NCBI GenBank assembly: GCA_963921425.1
Contig: OY992836.1
Coordinates: 18,927,614-18,991,613 of the forward strand
Origin: Dryas octopetala
Taxonomy: Eukaryota > Streptophyta > Magnoliopsida > Rosales > Rosaceae
Length of the DNA: 64,000 bases
Reading direction: 5' to 3'
The position numbers and the translations under genes were made by a program. Of the stretch, positions 1 to 11,878 are shown in pieces (the stretch's first letter is position 1; each line of letters opens with the position of its first letter). Below the pieces are notes generated by a model, which saw only the letters and a program-made list of their open reading frames with translations, searched no databases and was not told the origin of the DNA.

Positions 1-1137
1 GTACTAGAGCCCAACGTATAGCCCTCTCAGCCCTCTGCGTGCGTGTGACAGTGTGAACCTTAAATATATAAATATTAATGGGTTCGCTAAATCTAAGTAC
101 ACAAGTAATTTATTGGGAGTGGTTAGCTTTGGAGGCTTCTTGGGTACATTGGTTTCAATAATGCAGCTAGTAGACGATCCAGGCTGCTATTTATTTATGG
201 TAGTTTAATTTTATGGGATTATGGTATAAAGGGGTCTCTGGCTTTTTTTGTCCTAAAAAATTACATATGTATGAGATTCGGCATCCCCTCTATAGTTATA
301 TGACATAAAGGTTAAAGCTCAGAGTCTTCAAGTGCACAATGATTCAATGAGAGTCCAAATCAAATTTTGGGCAAATGAAAAAAAGAAAACAAGAAGAAAG
401 AATACAAGTTTGACTGTAAACATAAAGGAAACAAAGAAAGGCTTCATGTACAAACGTAAGAAGGTTGAAAACTTAACCTTTAGAGAAGTAAATAAAAAGA
501 TAAAAGAGGAAAAGGCATGCATATTATGTATTTCTGAACCACATATAATTTGTGAGATATAATGTGACATACGCATATAGCCATATATGGATACTTTTAA
601 GTTTGTTCGGTTGAAAGTTGCAAAACGTTTAATATCCTTTTAGTTTTGTAGGGATGACACGTAGTCTGAATGAAAAAATTATGATGTTTTGAGTTGGTCT
701 AACTCTAAGCCTTGAGTTACCCATTTTGAACGGATTCTAGTAGTCGGGTAGACATTTTAACTATTTTTGCTCCTACTAGTGAATATAACATACGTGTTTG
801 TTCAGTAGTGAATATGTGAACATGCAGATTAGACGTATAATTCAATGGCTTAGCCATGCTGCTATTCAACCAAAATTAAAGAGGAGTTAGAAAATAAAGA
901 GCTGGTAAACTCACATATATAGAAATTAAAATTGAAGTTAAGGCTTAGGTAACATCCTAAGGGTGCTATATTAACTCTAACTATATATATATATATACAC
1001 ATACGTGTGGACATACAAATAGGATGAATGTATTGACTCCAACCGTTTCTAGATCTAATTCTTATCAACTCATTTTCATTATTACAAAATTCCTCATCCG
1101 AATTCTTTAGCTTGTTTGGAATTTAATTGATATATGT
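1..1137. other. AT-rich intergenic DNA, no gene seen
   Basis: No open reading frame here looks like a protein family I recognise. The short frames are AT-rich and lack conserved motifs. A short (TA)n run lies near 983-996. The right edge meets the minus-oriented LTR-like block that begins near 1138. Confidence 0.6.
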
Positions 1138-2173
1138 TGCAAATTTTCGTAAGAGAGATGCAACAACTTAGAGATGGTGATCTGGCTAATCACAAGTCTT
1201 GCTGGATGATGAAGTGAATGTTGACACGAGATCTTCTTGCATGAAAATAAGATCAAAAGAGATGGACTGGTGTGGTACCAGCCAAATACGCTCCGATGAT
1301 GAAGTCAGTGATGTGTATTTGGAGGTGTTTGTGTAAAAACAAGGAAAAACAGGTGATGAACTTGGGAGAATAAAGAATAACAAGGTAAGATCTCCTGTGT
1401 TTATTCTCAGCAAGTGGGGGATATTCTGATAGGCTTTTTGTGAGTGAAGTTGTGTATTAGATTATCCCTCTTTTTGTGTACATAAGTTAGCTTATATAAG
1501 CAAAGGAAATGGTGAAGGGTAAGTTACCTACATGTGGGTGAATGGTCGAGAAGAGGCCACACGTTCGGCCATGAATAGTAGCATGCACATCTACCCACCT
1601 CATTTACATTCAATGCTGCATTGAATGCAAGGATGGAAGATCAAGTGGGATGCCCTAATAGTCATGACTGTGAGCTGGGATGTCTCATCCGTCAGAGAGC
1701 CATGTCAGAGATATTCGAGTGAGGCGGTTCGTCCTGAGTCCAATCTTCTAGAATGGCGGTGGAATCCGAGCCGAACCAATTATAGATATCATATACGCAG
1801 GTATAAAATATATCTACGTTCGAATCGGACATGGATGAACTAATTCAGGCTGGCCAAACATACGACATGAAAGTCATCACTCAATGATAACCCGTTTGTC
1901 TGAGAAGATGATCACCAAGGGCCGAGCCGAACCGAGCTGGGATAATTAAGAAAAGATGAACACTCAATTCTCAGGGGATCCTCAGATTGGGTCGGATATG
2001 GAGATCCGCCGAGATGAGCCGATCCGAACTAGCAGTGAAACTGTGCAAGCTAGCATGATGACATGGAGGTCCAAATCTGACCGTTGAAAAGTCAAAACCT
2101 GAGGTTGAATCTGACTAGCCAAGTGTCAGATCCGTGATTAGTTGTTAAATCCATGCAGATTTATACACAAATA
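1138..2173 (-). mobile_element. Degenerate LTR-like block, copy A (minus orientation)
   Basis: Read on the minus strand, this block matches in order the plus-strand block at 9173-10225. Shared landmarks are a CTCGG-rich 5' part, a segment around a self-complementary TGCATTCAATGCAGCATTGAATG-like core (about 1605-1630), a TATA-like TTTGCTTATATA (about 1491-1506), a TTGCTGAGAATAA motif and a GGCTGGTACCACAC motif near 1270-1290. The ends are TG/CA-like. This layout (promoter in the middle, no coding frame) fits a solo LTR or LTR fragment. Assignment to Ty3/gypsy is only a guess. I found no convincing target-site duplication. The two copies have diverged clearly, so the insertion is old. Confidence 0.6.
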
Positions 2174-3338
2174 ATATAAATTCACTTTTAGGAGGTCTAA
2201 TCTTGCTCTTCTTGTTTGGTTCAAAGATGGACATATTCCCCGAGCAAGGATTGGGGATTGGGTCGCATTCAAATATATGACATGGACGTGATATGCTGTT
2301 GTACCTAATGGGAGGGCCGCTGCTGGCGGTCTCCAACCCACTAACATGCACACCTCGATAAGATTACTCGATCATGTGGGTGTCTCAGCCCCGAGGCCAA
2401 AACTTACCTTTCTTCCACACCACAAATCCTCTCCCCAATTATTTTTTGGGGGTAAAAATTTCACTTCATTTTTTCATGCTGTGACAAGGTCATTAACACT
2501 CCAATTTATCCTCTACAATTTTTTATGGATCTTTGTGTTTATATTTAAAATGATGTCCTTTTGAGTTTAGTACGTATTTGTAGTTTATAGGTGTAAGTAC
2601 AAAATCGACACCCAAAAAATTAGCAAAACTTCATGTGATGAACTCGACCAAAGTTTCAAGTACCCTTTAGTTTTCCTTCATCAAATTAAATAAACCTTTT
2701 GCCACCCCTTGTACATTAATTAGGCCTGTTATTTTATGTTGGTAAGTAAATCTGCATACAGTAATTCATTGTATGGATTTGTGTTTAAATGTATAGTCTA
2801 AACTAATAGTAAGTTTGATTTCTTACTATAAAAAAAAAAAACTTAAAACTTTAGATTTGTATTTAAATGTATAGTTTAAATTAAGAGTAAGCTCGATTTC
2901 TTACTATATAACAAAGGTCTCACAGTCTTATCCAACAAACCCCACCTACTGACATTCCATATACTCCATTTTTCTATTTCTATCATTACCACATTCCTAC
3001 TGCAATGTTTCATATTAACCTTTATCATAGTTTACAGTACGTTTACACGCATTATATGCATTTATAAAATGCATGAGCATCCAACGCTGCCAAATTCAAA
3101 TTGCATTTGCATGTAATGAGAGTGAAGTGCGCGTATCATTTTCATAAGGCTCACGTGACCCGAGTTGCCACCACGACGGAAGCAGGCGCGTGAGATAAGT
3201 CTGAACAAAGAGCATGGAGCATATAACCGACGGTGATGAGATTAACGTGGTTGGAAGGCATTGACCGCCTACGTTAAAAAATTCAACCTCCACGTGGCGG
3301 TTACCAAGGTAAAATCCTAAATTTCCTTTTCCAACGAA
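2174..3338. other. Intergenic DNA upstream of the RING/VWA gene
   Basis: There is no gene. It holds an imperfect tandem duplication of about 57 nt (about 2777-2832 and 2854-2909, sharing TTTAAATGTATAGT and GATTTCTTACTATA). From about 3090 it becomes promoter-like and less AT-rich, leading to the TATA box of the downstream gene. Confidence 0.5.
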
Positions 3339-3346
3339 TATAAATA
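3339..3346 (+). promoter_or_regulatory. TATA box candidate for the RING/VWA gene
   Basis: The octamer TATAAATA lies about 320 bp upstream of the start codon at 3669. That would leave a leader of roughly 290 nt. The position and near-consensus sequence fit a core promoter; no transcript evidence is available. Confidence 0.5.
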
Positions 3347-3668
3347 TTCAATCTTAATTAGAAGGCTCCTCTGAATCTGATATCACAAGTGAAAGAAAGA
3401 AGCAGTAGATCTCTAGTGTTCTGGTTGCAGAGATCTTTTTGGTTGTATCAATAGAAAGAGAAATAAAAGCAACAGAGTAGCTAGTTTGTCTTCTTTGCTT
3501 TATTGCATTTGATCCCATGCTCTTCTTCTTCTCTTGGCTAAATTCGATCCTGCTCTTTTGTCTTGTGTTCAGATCGATCGAACCAAACAAACCCACTTTT
3601 TCTTTTTCTTGTTATAGATTGAGATAGGGAAATACAGCTTTTTAGCCTTTTGGGTGTTGCACTGAAAG

Positions 3669-5998
3669 ATGGGTACTGGTTGGAGACGAGCCTTTTGCAC
3701 TACAATCTCTCGAGATCCAGAGCAATCCAGAGTATCAGAGAAGCCACAACAACAGAGAAGTGGAAGCCCAAGCCCAAGCCCAAGGAGCTGTACCCGGCTG
3801 GGATTTTTCTCCGGTGGTGGTGGCAGCAGCGCTAGCAACCCCTCCACTCCGCGGTTGCAATCTCAAGCGGTGTCAAGCCCAAGTTTACGGTGCCGAACAA
3901 CTTCAGAAACAAGCACTACTACTAAGTCTACTAGTGTTAGTGAGAGTCCAAGAGTGGTAGTAGTCTCCAAAAGCCCCAGAACGTCCTTACTGGGTGGCTC
4001 GAACCCAACTTCTCCTCGAACCCCTCTCAAGCTCTCCCTCTTCAAGAACAGCTTCAAATTTCGAGTAAGTCTTAATTAATTAGTACCCAATTCTGGGTGT
4101 TTCGAGTGTACTCATTTACTTAAAATACTCGGGTGCGTTTGTTTCAGAGTAGCTGTGGAATATGCTTGAACAGCGTCAAGACTGGGCAAGGCACCGCCAT
4201 TTACACAGCGGAGTGCGCGCACGCCTTTCACTTCCCTTGCATCGCTGACTATGTACGGAAGCATGGCAGCCTCGTCTGCCCTGTCTGCAACACCACCTGG
4301 AAAGACGTTCCTCTCCTCGCCATCCACAAGAACACCCCCGACTCCCACCCTCCACCAAACGACGCCGTTCAGGATTCCATCGCCACCAAACTTAAAACCG
4401 AAGACAAAAACATTATTGTGCACGAACCAACCAAGGCTTCCTACGACGACGACGAGCCTCTTCTATCTCCCACCGCGGGAAGTCGGATCAAACCCATTCC
4501 CGAGGCTGACGAGGACGTCCAAGAGTTCCAGGGCTTTTTTGTCAATCCCAAACCTTCTTCACCTTCCGATGACGTGGGCAGAGATTTCAAGTCTAATGTG
4601 CAGCTCAGGCTGTTGCCCGAGGCCGCTCTGCTATCAGTAGCTCGTGGCTTCCAAACTTATACTGTGGCTTTGCGAGTCAAGGCTCCGCCACCACCACCGC
4701 CGCGCCACACTACCACCACCGCGCCGCATCTTCTCGACCCTTCGCGACGCGCGCCGATCGATTTGGTCACGGTGCTTGACGTCAGCGGCACCATGACCGG
4801 CGCCAAACTACAGATGCTCAAGCGCGCCATGCGTTTGGTCATCTCGTCTCTCGGCTCGGCGGACCGTTTATCCATCGTGGCTTTCTCGGCTGTGCCCAAG
4901 CGCCTGCTGCCTTTGAAGAAAATGACGGCTCAGGGTCAGCGCACGGCTCGGTGCATCGTTGACCAGCTCGTCTGCGGTCAAGGGACCAGCATGGGGGACG
5001 CTTTGAGAAAAGCCACCAGGGTGCTTGAAGATCGGCGGGAGAGAAATCCCGTGGCCAGTATCATGCTCTTATCGGACGGTCAGGATGAGAGATTGAATCA
5101 TTCTAGTTCGACCAATCAACGGCGGGGTTCGAGGCACGTGTCGTCCACCCGTTTCGCTCATATTGAGATCCCGGTTCATGCTTTCGGGTTCGGGCAAAGC
5201 GGCGGCTACTGCCAGGAGCCGGCTGAGGACGCCTTTGCCAAATGCGTCGGGGGATTATTGAGTGTGGTCGTTCAGGATTTGAGAATCCAGCTGGGCTTTC
5301 CTTCCGGCTCGGCCCCGGCTGAGATATCCGCCATCTATTCCTGCAACGGACGGCCCACAGTGCACGGCTCGGCTTCCGTGCGGCTAGGCGATCTGTACGC
5401 GGAGGAAGAGAGGGAGCTGCTGGTGGAGCTGAGGGTCCCAACTTCGGCCGCTGGGTCCCACCACGTGATGTCAGTTCGATGTCTTTACAAAGACCCCGCT
5501 ACCCAAGAGGTTGTATATGGCAAGGAACAGGCACTAATGGTTCCTCTTACCCAGGCCGTTCGATCGTCGGCTCCGAAGATCGAACGGTTGAGGAACCTGT
5601 TCATAACTACACGCGCCGTAGCGGAGTCTCGGAGATTAGTCGAGCACAATGATTTCTCCAGCGCGCATCACTTGTTGGCGTCGGCTCGGGCTCTGCTCAT
5701 GCAGTCGAGCTCAGCATCGGCTGATGAGTACGTACGCGCCTTGGAAGCTCAGCTGGCGGAGTTGCATTGGAAGGGACAGCATCAGATTGAGGAACAACAA
5801 CAGATGATGATGATCCAACGGCGTAGAGGAAGCGAGAGGGAGCGGGAGATGGCGGCTGGTGTGGTGGATGAAAATGGGGAGCCGCTTACACCGACTTCGG
5901 CTTGGAGAGCGGCTGAGAAGCTGGCTAAAATGGCCATGATGAAGAAGTCGTTGAACAGAGTCAGCGACTTGCACGGCTTTGAAAATGCTAGATTTTAA
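3669..5998 (+). CDS. RING-H2 and VWA domain E3 ubiquitin ligase, WAV3/EDA40 family
   Basis: Two exons, 3669-4064 and 4148-5998, joined by an 83-bp GT-AG intron in phase 0, give 748 residues. The N-terminus begins MGTGWRRAFCTT, as in the WAVH1/EDA40 branch, followed by a Ser/Pro-rich stretch. A RING-H2 finger follows directly after the splice, with ligands C135, C138, C155, H157, H160, C163, C176 and C179. A von Willebrand A domain starts near residue 338; its MIDAS motif D343-x-S345-x-T347 carries Thr at the third position. The C-terminal part fits the Vwaint-type region of this family. Known members are E3 ligases acting in root gravitropism and auxin-related growth or in embryo sac development. 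An AATAAA at 6016-6021 may serve polyadenylation. Which paralogue this is cannot be settled here. Confidence 0.93.
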
Positions 5999-6764
5999 TT
6001 TCTTATTTTAGGACAAATAAAAAAAGTTTTATTTTAAAATGGGGGATATTATGATTGTGTAATAGGGACAAGCTGGAACTACTAGACGGCGCGACCCTTT
6101 TGTGACAGAAGAGGTTGGTAGTCATGGAGAGCTAATATACCCCACAACAACCATATACTTATTCATTAGGTGGATGCCTAAGCTTCTTCTTTGTCTTTTT
6201 GTTTTGTGCTTTTTCCACTTTTAATCCCTCACATCTCTTGTAAGACACTTTGATTTGTGTACTCTAGGGGAATTTATGATCATGCACCCGTGAACACTCA
6301 ACACCAATCAAAAATGTGTATAAATGCATGCATGCTCTTTAGTGCTTGGTAAATTTTGTGCTTCTTTGGGAGCACAAAAAAGGTCTTCAAAAAAAAGTCT
6401 TCTTTATCCATTCAAATGTTTATTGTGGTGGGATAGGATAGGTGGGTATGCAAAGGACTATGGCTATGAGATCGGGGGCCTCAGCAAAGTAGGACAGAAT
6501 GATGGAATTTGCTTGTCTAGAAATGATGAACAAATCATTCTCTTTTTATTAAAACCAGGACTTTTGAGTTTTGAATGACGAATCGCTTTTAGAATTTTGA
6601 ATGACAAACTACTTTAGACTCTCCTAATTTTGAATGACTGATCCACGGGCAGGCTAATGAGCCTGGACTAATTTGGCCCAACTCAAGTTTGGATAATAGT
6701 GGAATATTATGAAAATATTGTAAAGGGCACTAGCTGATTAGAGGGAAGAATGAAGGTATAGGAA
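5999..6764. other. 3' flank of the RING/VWA gene, no gene
   Basis: It contains the probable 3' UTR and then intergenic DNA. Three spaced copies of TTTTGAATGAC lie at about 6567-6640. The 84-codon frame at 6324-6578 resembles no family and is probably chance. Confidence 0.5.
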
Positions 6765-7239
6765 GGTCTATGTAGGCCTCACCAAAAAGCCCAAGGCCCG
6801 AAGCCCAAGGCCCGAAGCCCGCCCGGCCCATTAGGCCCGAAGCCCGATTTGGCCCGAAAATTGGGCCGGCCCGGCCCGGCCCGAAAGTCTCTTGGATTGG
6901 GCTTGGGCCATTTCCTTGAAGCCCATGGGCCGCCCGAAGCCCGCCCGTTTAGGCCCGCCCAAAGCCCAATTTGGAAATCATAACATATTTAATAAGTTTT
7001 TTATTTGTTTACTATAATAAATTATTAATATGCTTATTAAGTTATTATATAATACTATAATATTAGTAAATAGTAATAGTGTAAACTATGTAATACCATA
7101 AATAATAAAGTAATAAACTTTTAAAATTATATACAACATTGCAAGTATAATAAAATATAAATGTATATGTGTATATACAACTTTTATAATACAAGTATAA
7201 TTAAAGTTATTAAACCACAATTGTCATTTTATTAATTCA

Positions 7240-7476
7240 ACGATCTGAACCGTTCATTTTCTATTTTCATAGTCAAAGATCATCCTTACAAAAAATCGGC
7301 TAAATCAGAATTCATCTACCCATTCGATTATCATTAGAAAAACCACGATCGTTCATTAATTCGACCACCGTTACATTTAGAAAAATCACTTTTACATTTT
7401 CGATTAAGCTAATTTTTTGCAAGAATTCTCTTTGAGTGGAGAACTAAAACTTGAACGGTTCGGATCGTTGAAAACA
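7240..7476. repeat. Palindromic unit 1 inside the hAT-like element
   Basis: It begins CAACGATCTGAACCGTTCA and ends with the near reverse complement TGAACGGTTCGGATCGTTG, with AAAAAATCGGCTAAATC and its mirror GATTAAGCTAATTTTTTGC inside. Each half is a stem arm. A second copy in the same orientation follows at 7585-7812, and related units occur near 11540-11805, 17230-17300 (half) and 22785-23005. Confidence 0.75.
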
Positions 7477-7584
7477 AGATCGATATGTGAGCTTCTACAT
7501 ATAAATACACTTGAAGAGTATAATTCTAATAATTTTCCCGTTGAAACCTTATTGTTTCTATAATTATGAAGACCACAACGTGAT

Positions 7585-7812
7585 TTCAACAATCTGACCT
7601 GTTCATTTTCTATATTTATAGTCAAAGATCATCAGTACAAAAAATCGGCTAAATCGAAATTCATCTACCCATTCGATGATCATTAGAAAAACCACGATCG
7701 TTCATTAGTTTGACCACCATTATGTCACTTTGACATCTCCGATTGAGCTAATTTTTTGCACAAATTATCTTTGAGTGAGGAACTAAAATTTGAACGGTTT
7801 GGATCGTTGACA
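7585..7812. repeat. Palindromic unit 2 inside the hAT-like element
   Basis: This is a diverged direct copy of the unit at 7240-7476. It keeps TACAAAAAATCGGCTAAATC, CATCTACCCATTCGAT and TTGAACGGTTTGGATCGTTG. As each unit is itself an imperfect palindrome, both can pair within or between copies. Confidence 0.75.
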
Positions 7813-8055
7813 ACACAATTGCATCGTTTGTTTATAAAAATATGTAATAAAATATATAATAATATATATGTACATTTATGTTTTATTATAGTTGTAATGG
7901 TGTATATAATTTTAAAAGTTTATTATTTATGGTATTACACTATTACTAACATAATAGTATTATATAATAACTTAATAAGTATATTAATAATTTATTGAAG
8001 TAAATAAACGAAAGAGCTATTAAATATGTTATGATTTACAAACTTGACAAATAAA

Positions 8056-8145
8056 CTAGTCAGCTCAGTTGGTTGAGAGTTGAAGCTTGTTATGTGAGGT
8101 CTCATGTTCAAATCACAATATAGCCAAAATCCTTTTTTTTTTTTT
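8056..8145 (+). mobile_element. tRNA-derived SINE relic
   Basis: It has a box A-like AGCTCAGTTGGTTGAGAG at about 8061-8078 and a box B-like GTTCAAATC about 30 bp downstream, the spacing of an internal RNA polymerase III promoter. A T-rich tail of about 14 nt follows. It is not a tRNA gene: the 3' acceptor half does not pair with the 5' end. It sits within the right arm of the hAT-like element and breaks the arm symmetry, so it probably inserted later. Confidence 0.6.
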
Positions 8146-8427
8146 GAAGATATATATGTGTCTAAATAGGCTTTGGGCCCATTTTGGGCCGCCCGTTCGG
8201 GCCTAGCCCGGCCCGGCCCTCCAAGCCCGCAAGCCAAAGCCCGATGGACGGGCCTTGGGCTTGTGTATTAAAGCCCAAGCCCGGCCCGGTCCGGCCCGAA
8301 AGCCCTATTGGGCTTCTATAATTCAAGCCCGAGCCCGGCCCGAACCCAAAAAATTTGGGCCGGGCTAGCCCAGCCCGGCCCATTGCCGACCCCTAGGTCT
8401 ATGCTAACAAAATTACAAAAATAGAAA

Positions 8428-8928
8428 GGCTTTTTTACCCGAATACCTCCCCAACTATAACTATAGGGGGTGTACTCTCATACCACCCAAAGTTTTTTTC
8501 TTGTCAATTTATCACCTGAAATTATCAATATGTGCTAATTTACCACCTAATATCTATTTTTCTGTTAAATCATCAAAAAATTTCTTAAACTTCCTATTTT
8601 GTCCTTGAATACAATAAAAAAATAATATTATTTTAAAATTTTTTTTAAAAATTAATTATAAAAAAACTTAAAAAGTAAAAAATAGAAAATGGAAATACCT
8701 TTTTTTTAGGGAGTTTACTTTAGATTTTTTTTTAATATTTAAAATGCTTTTATCATATAAATTAACGAAAATACCCTTGGAATAAACAGAAAATTTAACT
8801 AAAGTGACGATAGGTGGTAGATTGGCCAATATGTGAAAGTTCAGGTGGTAAATTAACAAAAAAAAAAAAAATTGGGTGGTATTTGAGCACACCCTTTATA
8901 GTTCAGGTGTTATTTGAGTAAAAAAGCC
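8428..8928. mobile_element. Foldback MITE of about 500 bp
   Basis: The left end GGCTTTTTTACCCGAATAC and the reverse complement of the right end GGCTTTTTTACTCAAATAAC match, and the similarity runs inward for about 100 bp (AACTATA, GGGTGTxCTC, ATACCACCCAA, then TTTACCACCT). The centre is A/T-rich with no coding frame. It starts only 33 bp after the hAT-like element. I saw no clean target duplication, so the superfamily is open. Confidence 0.7.
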
Positions 8929-9172
8929 AAATAAAAAAGGTGAGAAGATGAGTTTAAGGGGAAGGCGGTTGGGTTACTCTTGGTCTTCAACCACAGCGAC
9001 AATAATCTGTTTTCCAATCATTTTCATTACCACAGACTTTTTGAGGCCCATGTGAGGAAGATAAGATAGAAAGAGTAGATGCTCGATCATGTAGGGTAAG
9101 AGTCTATTTTCAAGGAGAAACCAATAGGAGCATCACATTTCTGGCATAAGGAATGCAAATTTGCGAATGTCT
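8929..9172. other. Short spacer between MITE and LTR-like block
   Basis: Unique-looking DNA without a gene or obvious repeat. Confidence 0.4.
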
Positions 9173-10225
9173 TGTTTGTGGGAAAACCCACATCGACCCG
9201 AACAGCCAATCACAGCTCGACACGTGGCTGGTCAAACATCCACCTCGGAGTTGATTCTCAGTGGTCAAACTTTGACTTCCACGTCATCACTGATCAGCAC
9301 TTCCTCTACCAGATCAGACCGGATCTCCACACCGCCCCTCCTTGTTCGATCCGAGCCGAACCGATGATCTTCCTTGGGATCGAGTGTCCATCTTCCCACG
9401 ATCATCCCGGCTCGGCTCGGCACACGAGATGGCTTCCTTCCGAGTTCTGGCGTCGACCAGTTAGGGCTCGGAAAGACTCCAATCTTTGGACCGGCTCGGT
9501 TTGGAGTCCCATGCTCGATCCGACCACATATGGACTTCGTGTCTTCGCATGGGAACATGTGTTCGTATCGGCTCGGCTCGGCTCTCCGCCGCCATTCCCA
9601 GGAAGATCACGCTGGGACGAACCGCCACACTTAAATGCACCTGACACATTCTTCTGACAGATAGAATATCAGGCCTGCATTCATGAATGTTGGAGCAGTC
9701 TACCTGAACCTTCCAACCTTGCATTTAATGGAGCATTCAATGCAGCATTGAATGCTGAGGAAGCAAGCAGCTGAGCATGCAACTAGGTCTGACCAGGTGC
9801 GTGGGTCTTTGGCAACCATTCATTCACATGCAGGTATCTTACTCATTAAGGTTTCCTTTGCTTATATATACCAAGTCATATGCACAAAATGAGAGAGCTA
9901 GCAATCTACAAACATACACGCAAAACACTTGTATTCCTTTCTAAAAAAAAGGGCCTACCCAACTTGCTGAGAATAACCCAGAACATTTGCCTTGTTCTTC
10001 CTATTCTCCCAAGTTCATCCTCTGTTCTTCCTCATCCACCACCAAACATCATCACTGATTTCATCATCGGAGTGTGTTTGGCTGGTACCACACCGGTCCA
10101 TTCCCTTTGATATTGTTTTGTCTACAGGAAGATCCCAATCAACATCCACATCAACATCCAGCAGGACTTCGGATCGGCCAAGTCATCATCTCTACGTTGT
10201 TGCATCTGCCTTACGAGAATTTGCA
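9173..10225 (+). mobile_element. LTR-like block, copy B (plus orientation)
   Basis: It begins TGTTTGTGGGAAAACCCACA and ends GAGAATTTGCA. A TATA-like TATATATA lies at 9863-9870, about two thirds of the way along, followed by TTGCTGAGAATAA near 9964-9976 and GGCTGGTACCACAC near 10080-10093. Its 5' third is rich in GGCTCGG and CGAACC. The open frames here (up to 161 codons) read through this C/G-rich part and match no protein I know. It is related to copy A at 1138-2173 in opposite orientation, and no retroelement coding region lies between them, so these look like independent solo LTRs or LTR fragments. Confidence 0.6.
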
Positions 10226-11440
10226 TCAACATGTCTCAATGTCATTTTCACAAAACATGTTGGATGTCTTCGATACTCTTAAACTCACCAAATCATTATC
10301 TTTGATTCATTTGGATTTTTGTTAGGAATTCTCATTCAAACCAATTAGCTGTTAGTTAAGTGATATTTTTCTCACCAATATTGAAAGAAGTTCTAAGATC
10401 AAATTCTCATTTTTAGATATAAAAAGTAACCTAATTAAAAAACTAAAAAAAATACGGAACAAGTCAAATATATGAAAAAAAAAAAAATTAATGTAGTATT
10501 TGAAACTTTAGAAAGTAGCTCAAAGTAAATATAATGTGTTTCCTTTTATTGTGGCAGTGTAATTTTAGATGGGTTACAACGGTAACTGATAACATTAATC
10601 AAAAATGGTAGATAGCATTAGTATTTAAGGTCTAGATGACAATCTTGCTGACTATCCTAGTGTAGGCATGTTGGTGATCGAGTTTGCCATTTTGATCGAG
10701 GACAAGATACACACGGTTGCAACAGAAATCCAAAAATCCCACCATTCCTGGTTTTATGACCACAACCGTAACAAGCGGGTTGTCCTTCTTGATTATTGCC
10801 CCAGCTTCTTTCCAGCTTCTTTCGCAGACTTTCCAACCAATTCAGGCCATCTAAATTTGTGTCCTGTAACATATCAACAATAGCTTCAAATTTATAAGAA
10901 AATCTATGAATATTCTTCCACAATCAAATGTTTGATTCGTTTGCCGAGTCCTTTGAGTCCTTGGGTTAGTGCAAGTAGAGAGAGTGGATAGGGTAAGGGT
11001 TAAAATTATGCTAAGTTTAGAATTCGATTCTCTTCAATGTAACAAAAAAAAAAAATGGTCGATTTGGCTAGAGTAAAATAAATTAACCAATTATACTTAT
11101 TGGGTGTAATAAATTTAGATAACAACAATAACATGGTAATTTACATTGAAAAATAATAAATAAATAATAAAAACAATGATCATACCATGTGGATAAAATG
11201 TGTTTACCAATTAGTTCGACCTAATTAATCTATTCAAAATATTTTTTAAAAAATATATGCATATTGGAAAGTGCATATCATGAAAAGAAATTTTGAAAAC
11301 ATTACACTCTAGAGATTGAGAGGAACAACCTTTACTACAACATATAGGATTGGGGCATGGAGCGCCCACAGAAGGAGGGTACTGAGGCCATTGATCTCCT
11401 GACATTTTTAGATTGCTTATGTTGAAAATGGAGCAGCATA
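10226..11440. other. Intergenic DNA with a SINE-like tail
   Basis: No gene is seen. At about 10965-11062 a sequence ends in AATTCGATTCTCTTCAATGTAAC followed by an A-tract, resembling the block at 42805-42895 (GGTTCGATTCCCTCTAATGTAAC plus a homopolymer). This looks like the 3' half of a tRNA-derived SINE family. Confidence 0.45.
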
Positions 11441-11444
11441 TCAA

Positions 11445-11878
11445 CTTATATATATATATATATAAATACTCTAGAACTAACAAGTTAGTAAGATAATACG
11501 ATACTAATCACTTTTTTGAGTCTACTACACAATATAATCTTATAATCCAAACCGTTCATATTTTAGATCTTCATTTAAAGAAAAACCTTGCAAAAAATCA
11601 ACCAAATCAGAAATCATTTAGTCATTTGATTATCATTACAATCATTTTATGTTTTATTGAAAAACTTGTGTTCGTCCATTTACATGAGCACAATTAACTT
11701 GCTAATAGTTGACTAAATGATTTTTTATTTTGTAGATTTTTTGCAAAGATTATATTTGAATGAGAATCTAAAAAATACATGGTTTGGATTATAAAATTAT
11801 ATTGTGTAGTGTGCTAAAAATGATGGTTATTGTCGTATTATCTTACTAACTTTTTAACTTTAGAGTTATATATATGTA
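11445..11878. mobile_element. Foldback MITE containing the dispersed palindromic unit
   Basis: The outer inverted repeats share GTTAGTAAGATAATACGA (near 11486-11503 on the left, complement near 11832-11850 on the right) and CTACACAATATAATxTTATAATCCAAACC further in. The core includes TTGCAAAAAATCAACCAAATC and its mirror. Both ends lie in TA-rich DNA, which obscures the target duplication. There is no coding capacity. Confidence 0.65.

Larger units (their letters stand above)
6773..8395. mobile_element. Non-autonomous hAT-like foldback element with 8-bp target duplication
   Basis: The element is 1,623 bp and is flanked by identical GGTCTATG at 6765-6772 and 8396-8403. Both ends read inward as TAGG (TAGGCCTCACC on the left, TAGGGGTCGGCAATGGG on the right). 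An 8-bp duplication with such ends is typical of hAT transposons. Both subterminal regions (6780-6965 and 8165-8390) are packed with GGCCC/GCCCG repeats, and the AT-rich inner arms (about 6965-7200 and 7830-8040) are also inverted repeats, so nearly the whole element folds back. No transposase frame is present. The middle holds two related palindromic units (7240-7476 and 7585-7812), and a SINE relic interrupts the right arm. Confidence 0.8.

Noticed and set aside
4112..4423. Minus-strand frames over the RING domain exon
   Set aside because: They are shadows of the E3 ligase coding sequence.
8056..8145. A tRNA gene
   Set aside because: A and B boxes are present but the acceptor stem and a plausible anticodon arm are not; a SINE relic fits better.
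9172..9657. A 161-codon frame
   Set aside because: It lies in the GC-rich 5' part of the LTR-like block, overlaps open frames on the other strand and has no recognisable domain.
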